DNA of 64,000 nucleotides. Origin: Echinometra lucunter. Taxonomy: Eukaryota; Echinodermata; Echinoidea; Camarodonta; Echinometridae. Shown here in pieces: positions 59,700 to 64,000 of this stretch. The translations under genes were made by a program, and so were the position numbers. The DNA lies in the NCBI GenBank assembly GCA_029962745.1, contig CM057171.1, positions 19,927,034 through 19,991,033 on the forward strand. Reading direction: 5' to 3'. A model generated the notes under the pieces. That model searched no databases, was not told the DNA's origin, and worked only from the letters and a program-made list of their open reading frames with translations. Each line of letters begins with the position of its first letter. The stretch's first letter is position 1.

Positions 59700-60280
59700 A
59701 CCAGGGACTCTCCCTGAAATGTACTGAAGAAACCTGTGCATAAAGACTACCTGCTCACAAATGACTGCCTTTCTTGTCACCCTTGGGCAGTTTTTATTCA
59801 CAGGTTTGACAGCACATTGTTTGTGATATTTCTAATAAAGATCAGAATAGAATGAAAGTTTGAAAGACTATATTAACCCATAGCAGTACAGAGCTTTCTT
59901 GAGGTCTACATTAATCATCTTCAGTCCTCAAATTGGCAATACAAAGTATTTTTTTCCACATTTACATAGCTTGGAAAAAATAAATGTGGATATAATATAA
60001 ACCAAAATGAAATATAATTGTAAAATTGAATCAGAAATTGCCAATTTGAACACAGAATTAGTGATTATATATTATTCACTGCATTGCCATTTTAAGAGTG
60101 TAATGATTAGTTACACTTAAACTGCTCTAATTCGAGAACGCCACACCATACAGCAATGGGAATGGGCTCATATTTGTCAGTGCATTTTTCTTTTTCTGCT
60201 CATGTTTGATATGTACTGCCCGACATTCTGGACCAACAGATACTGCAAAAGCTCCTCCTAAAGGTGACACTGTACCTCTA
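58700..60280. other. RAB21 3' flank, no gene seen
   Basis: Apart from the poly-C run I see no gene or bounded repeat. Might be distal 3' UTR. Confidence 0.4.
59660..59698. repeat. Poly-C run (39 nt), longest in the window
   Basis: Thirty-nine consecutive C. The overlapping minus-strand ORF shows only polyglycine. Confidence 0.9.
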
Positions 60281-60284
60281 TAGG

Positions 60285-60371
60285 TTAACCCATTGGCTCC
60301 TGGAACCGGGCGGTACCCGTACAAACTACAAAGTCTATTGGAATCTTAGAATTCAGTAGTCAGTGGCTAAA
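60285..60371. mobile_element. Small TTAACCCATTGG...AGTGGCTAA repeat
   Basis: An 87-bp element starting TTAACCCATTGGCTCC, with a GGTACC-centred hairpin (CCGGGCGGTACCCG) and an AATTCAGTAGTCAGTGG end related to 58619-58687 and, in the opposite orientation, 33950-34037. Confidence 0.55.
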
Positions 60372-60570
60372 TGTAGGCACTCTCTATTATGCTGAGGACA
60401 TTCGTTGTTCTTCTTTGGCAAAAGAAAGCAAGTGACATAAGTGAGATTTTCTGTAAAAGAGCAAAATGTGTTTGTCATTTGTACGGATGTCGGTGGATTA
60501 TTGCCATGTCTTACCTAAATCATCTTTCAGCAGGATGAGATGCATAAAATTTGGCCTGAAAGAAGAGCAC

Positions 60571-60742
60571 ATCTGGGTGCCGTTGCATAAAACTTGCTAT
60601 TATAGTAACTTTGCCGTCACTGGTAACTTTCATGGAATACTGGATTTTGATTGGCTGTTGAGCAACGTTACCGTGGTAGTTAGCATTGGAAGCAAAGTTA
60701 CTATACATGTAATAGCAAGTTGTTATGCAACGGCATCCAGAT
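60571..60742. mobile_element. Palindromic MITE with ATCTGG(G/A)TGCCGTTGCAT ends
   Basis: A 172-bp element. The ends ATCTGGGTGCCGTTGCATAA and TTATGCAACGGCATCCAGAT are inverted with one mismatch, extended inward by AACTTGCTATTA(..)TAGTAACTTTGC on both arms. The centre has GGATTTTGATTGGCTGTTGAG, similar to the centre of the CAGGGGAGCGTTTCAT family, which suggests a related fold-back family. Confidence 0.85.
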
Positions 60743-60984
60743 GAAATATGGAAACATTAATAATTCACATTTAGTTAGTATGTTACTTGCTTCCTTTTGT
60801 CAAATGCTGCACATGTAGCACCGTAGTACAGTGGGATTGATGTATACATGTATGAAACATCTGCTTCAAGTTTCAGATTGAGGCAAATATTCACTATCCA
60901 AGATGGCAACTTATATTCAAGATCGTTGTGCAGCACTTCGTTCATTGAATGCAATGTGCTGTAAATATTGGATGTGAGTGTCAT

Positions 60985-62060
60985 ATTAAACCTCCATTGT
61001 TATGAAAGAGATTAGGGGAGGTTAAAGAGAAGTTAGAATGGTCAGGCAGGAAGTTGAATGCTCATCATGTGATTGCCATAAACTTACATAGAACTGAATA
61101 GACGTAACAGATTGTATGTATGACTTTTTTCTTCTTGTTGCTTTCAAATTTTTTCTGCAGATTTGTACGTGATATAAGAAATAGAGAGAGAGGAGAGGAT
61201 GAATTGCGAAATCCTCTTCATAAGATTATTTGTATATTAAGTAACTTATCTTTGTAATACACTGTGTGTTTTGTAGATACATTTACTACCGTACACATTC
61301 TAAACATGAAAAACAAACTAAGAGAATGAAACGTTGATTATTACAAGAATATGCGAACACGAAGCATTTATATTCATAGTTAATCAGTGTTTGATTATAT
61401 TTCATTATTGAATACAGTGCTTGAATGTAGGCATAGTATTTATGCAGTTTTATACTTTGCACGTTCCCTCCCTAGCTTAGTTGGTAAGATCACCCCAAAT
61501 GCATAGTGGAATATTCCTTTTTTCATTTATGTTCTACATGTATGAATGTGCCAATCGTTTTCTGCATGGGCTCTTAAACCCAGTTATTATATTGTAAAGC
61601 TATATGACAGTTTGATTATAACTCCAGATTGGCTTTTTCTACATTGCATTTAACCTTCTAACATCTCATGCATGTCAATATTTATTCTGTTTAGGAGCAG
61701 AATTGTACTAATGGCATCATTTTGTAAGGATTACCATCACAATGTTGTGGACAAAAGTATTTATGATGCGTGTCAGTTGGAGGTGAACATGTCACCCTTT
61801 GCATTATTGTAAAGATGCAAGTATTCAGCAGAACTTCTAAGCATTATAACACATAAAATGCTTCTTCACATATCAGAGGTAAATTTGTCTTGTTCTGTTT
61901 TTTACACAGGATTTTTTTTTTTTAAAGCATACTGCACTTCACATCTGTGTATATCTCATAACACCCACAGTTAGTAGGGACTTCTCGTAGGTTCTTTGTT
62001 GGGTCACTCATCCCATTTAGTACACACTTAAACCACCTCAGCTTTGTGGTGGATACCACT
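60985..62060. other. RAB21 3' flank, no gene seen
   Basis: AT-rich, with no gene or bounded repeat recognised. A weak A-box-like string (TAGCTTAGTTGGTAAGATCA) lies at about 61473-61492 with no B box after it. Confidence 0.4.
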
Positions 62061-62069
62061 GCAGAGCCT

Positions 62070-62162
62070 TTAACCTGTTGAGGACAATTTGATTTTAGTA
62101 TAGCACACGGTTTCCATAGACCCTAGCCCAAGCTATCTCTGGTATAGTATTCAATGGGTTAA
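62070..62162. mobile_element. Tiny TTAACC...GGGTTAA MITE (copy 2)
   Basis: A 93-bp element; same family and length as 28093-28185. It starts TTAACCTGTTGAGGAC and ends TTCAATGGGTTAA. The shared core is ATTTGATTTTAGTATA-like then CCATAGACCCTAGCCCAAGC. Confidence 0.65.
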
Positions 62163-62204
62163 AACTCTGATCTAGTCAGCATTTGATTGTTTTATGATAA
62201 GTCA

Positions 62205-62466
62205 TATCATCGATGGGCTGTTAAAACCTCGTATCACAAAATTTAAAAATTTTGAGGACAGCTCAGAAAAAGCTTTATTTTCGAATTATGGCAATGGTGA
62301 CAACCTCATATTGTCTGAAAATAGTCTCCTAATTCCTGTAGAGAACTCTTTCCAGGCAAAAGAAGGTTGCCACTTATGTCACAACTCTGAAATAGAGCTT
62401 TTTCTGAGCTGTCCTCAAAATTTTTAATTTTGAGATACAAGGTTTTAACAGCCCACAGACGATATC
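62205..62466. mobile_element. Inverted-repeat element with about 65-bp arms
   Basis: Left arm GATGGGCTGTTAAAACCT then AATTTTGAGGACAGCTCAGA; right arm the near-complement TCTGAGCTGTCCTCAAAATT then GGTTTTAACAGCCCACAGAC. About 260 bp with a unique centre. The ORF inside (62194-62427) is not recognisable. Confidence 0.75.
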
Positions 62467-62499
62467 TACAGAATGCCTTTGGACATGATTATATAGGCC

Positions 62500-63480
62500 A
62501 GTAATGAGGCAAGTTTGTATTTCATAAAAATGGGCTCGATATTTATGTTTATATTCACGATGATCGATTAAAAAAAAAAAAAACATATAGGAAGAGTGAC
62601 AGTTAATGCATCCCTATTCAACAAACAATTCCAAATTACCTTTTTTGTCAAATCATCCTATATCCTTCTCATTCAGTGCCCACAGTTTGGATAGTCTGTG
62701 TATTGAATAATGTTTTCAGGATTTTTGTAACCACAGACATGTCAATTGCAAAACCGATAGTGATGATTTACCCTGATTTCTTTGCAGTTTAGTCCCATAA
62801 TGTACTGTAATCTTTTTTTCATACTTTGCATATTGTACAGGCATATACTGAATAATTCTAGCTATTTTTAGTGGGTTTTTTCTTTTTCATTTCAAATCAA
62901 AACGATGCTTTATCTTGTACGGGCTTGTTAAAATGCAGCAGCAAACCACTTGATAAAAACGAGGGGGGGGGGGGCGTTATGGGTACTGCATGTCACATTT
63001 ATGTATCATACAACACAAAGGTAAGTGAATAGGCCCTACTCTTATACCACCTTTGTTGCATGACTTGTGTTCACTTGTACAAAAAAACAAAATGACTGAT
63101 TTTTTTGTAAGTGGTTTACTGCTGTAAATGTTAACAAGTCTTTTTAAGATGTGCTGCAATGGAAACATACAGTGTAGCATGGGGCTAAAAGCAGAACAAT
63201 ATTTCATTTGTGTATTGCAATTTAGAGTTTATTCTCGGATAGTATCGTGTGTTGAAGTGTTGAATACCATGAAGCCACTTTGTGGCAAATAAATATTTGA
63301 TCCTTCATTAACTTAAAAATGTAATTTACATGACATGTAAAGTAAATGTGTAAACTGGAAATAAAATTGAGAAAGAAAAAGAAATGATTATACACAGAAA
63401 ACATGTAGTCAGGAGGTATTTTGTTATAAGTTCTAGTTTGTAGAAGAAAATGATGTTAACAAATAGGTAATGAATCTGTG
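62500..63480. other. Gene-free interval
   Basis: AT-rich sequence with a poly-G run near 62963-62973 and an AATAAATATTTGATC string near 63287. No gene seen. Confidence 0.4.
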
Positions 63481-63499
63481 AAATGAAAATAGCACCTGT

Positions 63500-64000
63500 C
63501 TCCACTCTCTGTCGATATTTTCTCTTTCCCTCCCCCTTGCTTTCTTTCTCTTGCTGTCTCTCTCTGCCCCACCCCTGCTCTGTGTTTCTCTCTCTCTTTC
63601 TCTACACCACCCCCTTCCCCTATGTTTCACTCCCCTCTGTCGCCCTCTTTGCTCTGTCTCTCTCTTTGTCCCTCCTCTCTTTTCACACCGTCCGTGTGTG
63701 ACCAACACTCTTTTTTCCATCCCCCCCCCCTTCTATCCGTTTCTCTACACCATCCTCCTCCGTCCCCCTGTATCCATTTCACTCCCCTGTCGCTCTTAGC
63801 TCCATGTCTTTCTCCCTTTGTCCTCCCTCTCTTTTCACACCATTTTTGTGTCCCCCACCCCCTTTTCTCCCCCCCTTTTTGTTTCTCTACCCACCCTCCC
63901 ACTTCCCCCATATCCGCTTCACCCCCCTCTGTTGATCTCTGCTCCGCATCTTTCTCCCTTTGTGTCCCCCCCCCCCCCATTTCGTTTTTCACTTTTTCTG
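63500..64000. repeat. C/T-rich minisatellite, period about 143 bp, cut by window end
   Basis: The phrase GTTTCTCTAC(A/C)CA recurs at about 63596, 63739 and 63881. Each unit then carries CCCC(C/T)(A/G)TATCC-type and CACTCCCCTCTGT-type segments, then CTTTGTCC(C/T)(C/T)CC and TTTTCACACC. About 2.7 units are visible. ORFs on both strands are low-complexity translations. Confidence 0.8.

Noticed and set aside
63433..63992. Arg/Glu/Gly-rich ORFs on the minus strand
   Set aside because: Low-complexity translation of the C/T-rich minisatellite.
1..64000. CRISPR arrays, operons, Shine-Dalgarno sites and prokaryotic phage features
   Set aside because: The spliced animal genes show nuclear metazoan DNA; no regularly spaced direct-repeat array with unique spacers was seen.

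Overview
This is a window of animal nuclear DNA: AT-rich, with spliced genes, long introns, a great deal of simple sequence and many short inverted-repeat transposons. Two spliced housekeeping genes, TSG101 (minus strand) and RAB21 (plus strand), read as clear and strongly vertebrate-like proteins. Together with a tandem pair of intronless class A GPCRs, frequent TACATGTA palindromes and long poly-C tracts at transposon ends, this suggests an invertebrate deuterostome, most likely an echinoderm of the sea urchin type. The species assignment is inference.

Layout. 1-10.2 kb: no recognisable gene; a CGAGT/ACTCG-rich block (about 0.93-1.42 kb), CT microsatellites and fold-back MITEs at 0.46, 6.8 and 8.9 kb. 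10.5-16.6 kb: two related intronless rhodopsin-family GPCR genes in tandem on the minus strand. 17.5-24.1 kb: gene-free, with a 944-bp hAT-like element containing an 82-bp tandem repeat, and two sister MITEs that each keep a perfect 8-bp target duplication. 25.4-34.6 kb: TSG101, eleven coding exons on the minus strand encoding 439 residues. 34.6-44.0 kb: the spacer between the two genes, holding a 316-bp element with a perfect 9-bp target duplication, a candidate TSG101 promoter, GC-rich patches and more MITEs. 44.17-57.42 kb: RAB21, seven coding exons on the plus strand encoding 209 residues, with transposons and simple repeats filling the introns. 57.4-64 kb: RAB21 3' flank or 3' UTR, small MITEs, a 39-nt poly-C run and a C/T-rich minisatellite running off the window end.

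TSG101 and RAB21 lie head to head about 9.7 kb apart. Both products act on endosomes: TSG101 is the ESCRT-I subunit that recognises ubiquitinated cargo and PTAP-type motifs, and RAB21 is an early-endosomal GTPase. Nothing in the sequence shows co-regulation, although a CRE-like site lies upstream of each.

The most interesting content is the mobile-element layer: at least fifteen inverted-repeat elements of several families, some with intact target-site duplications that can be read directly. They include a 717-bp element whose terminal motif recurs many times inside it, a nested palindrome in RAB21 intron 1 and a fold-back of roughly 290-bp arms in RAB21 intron 3. All homology calls are made by eye; no alignment or database search was run.
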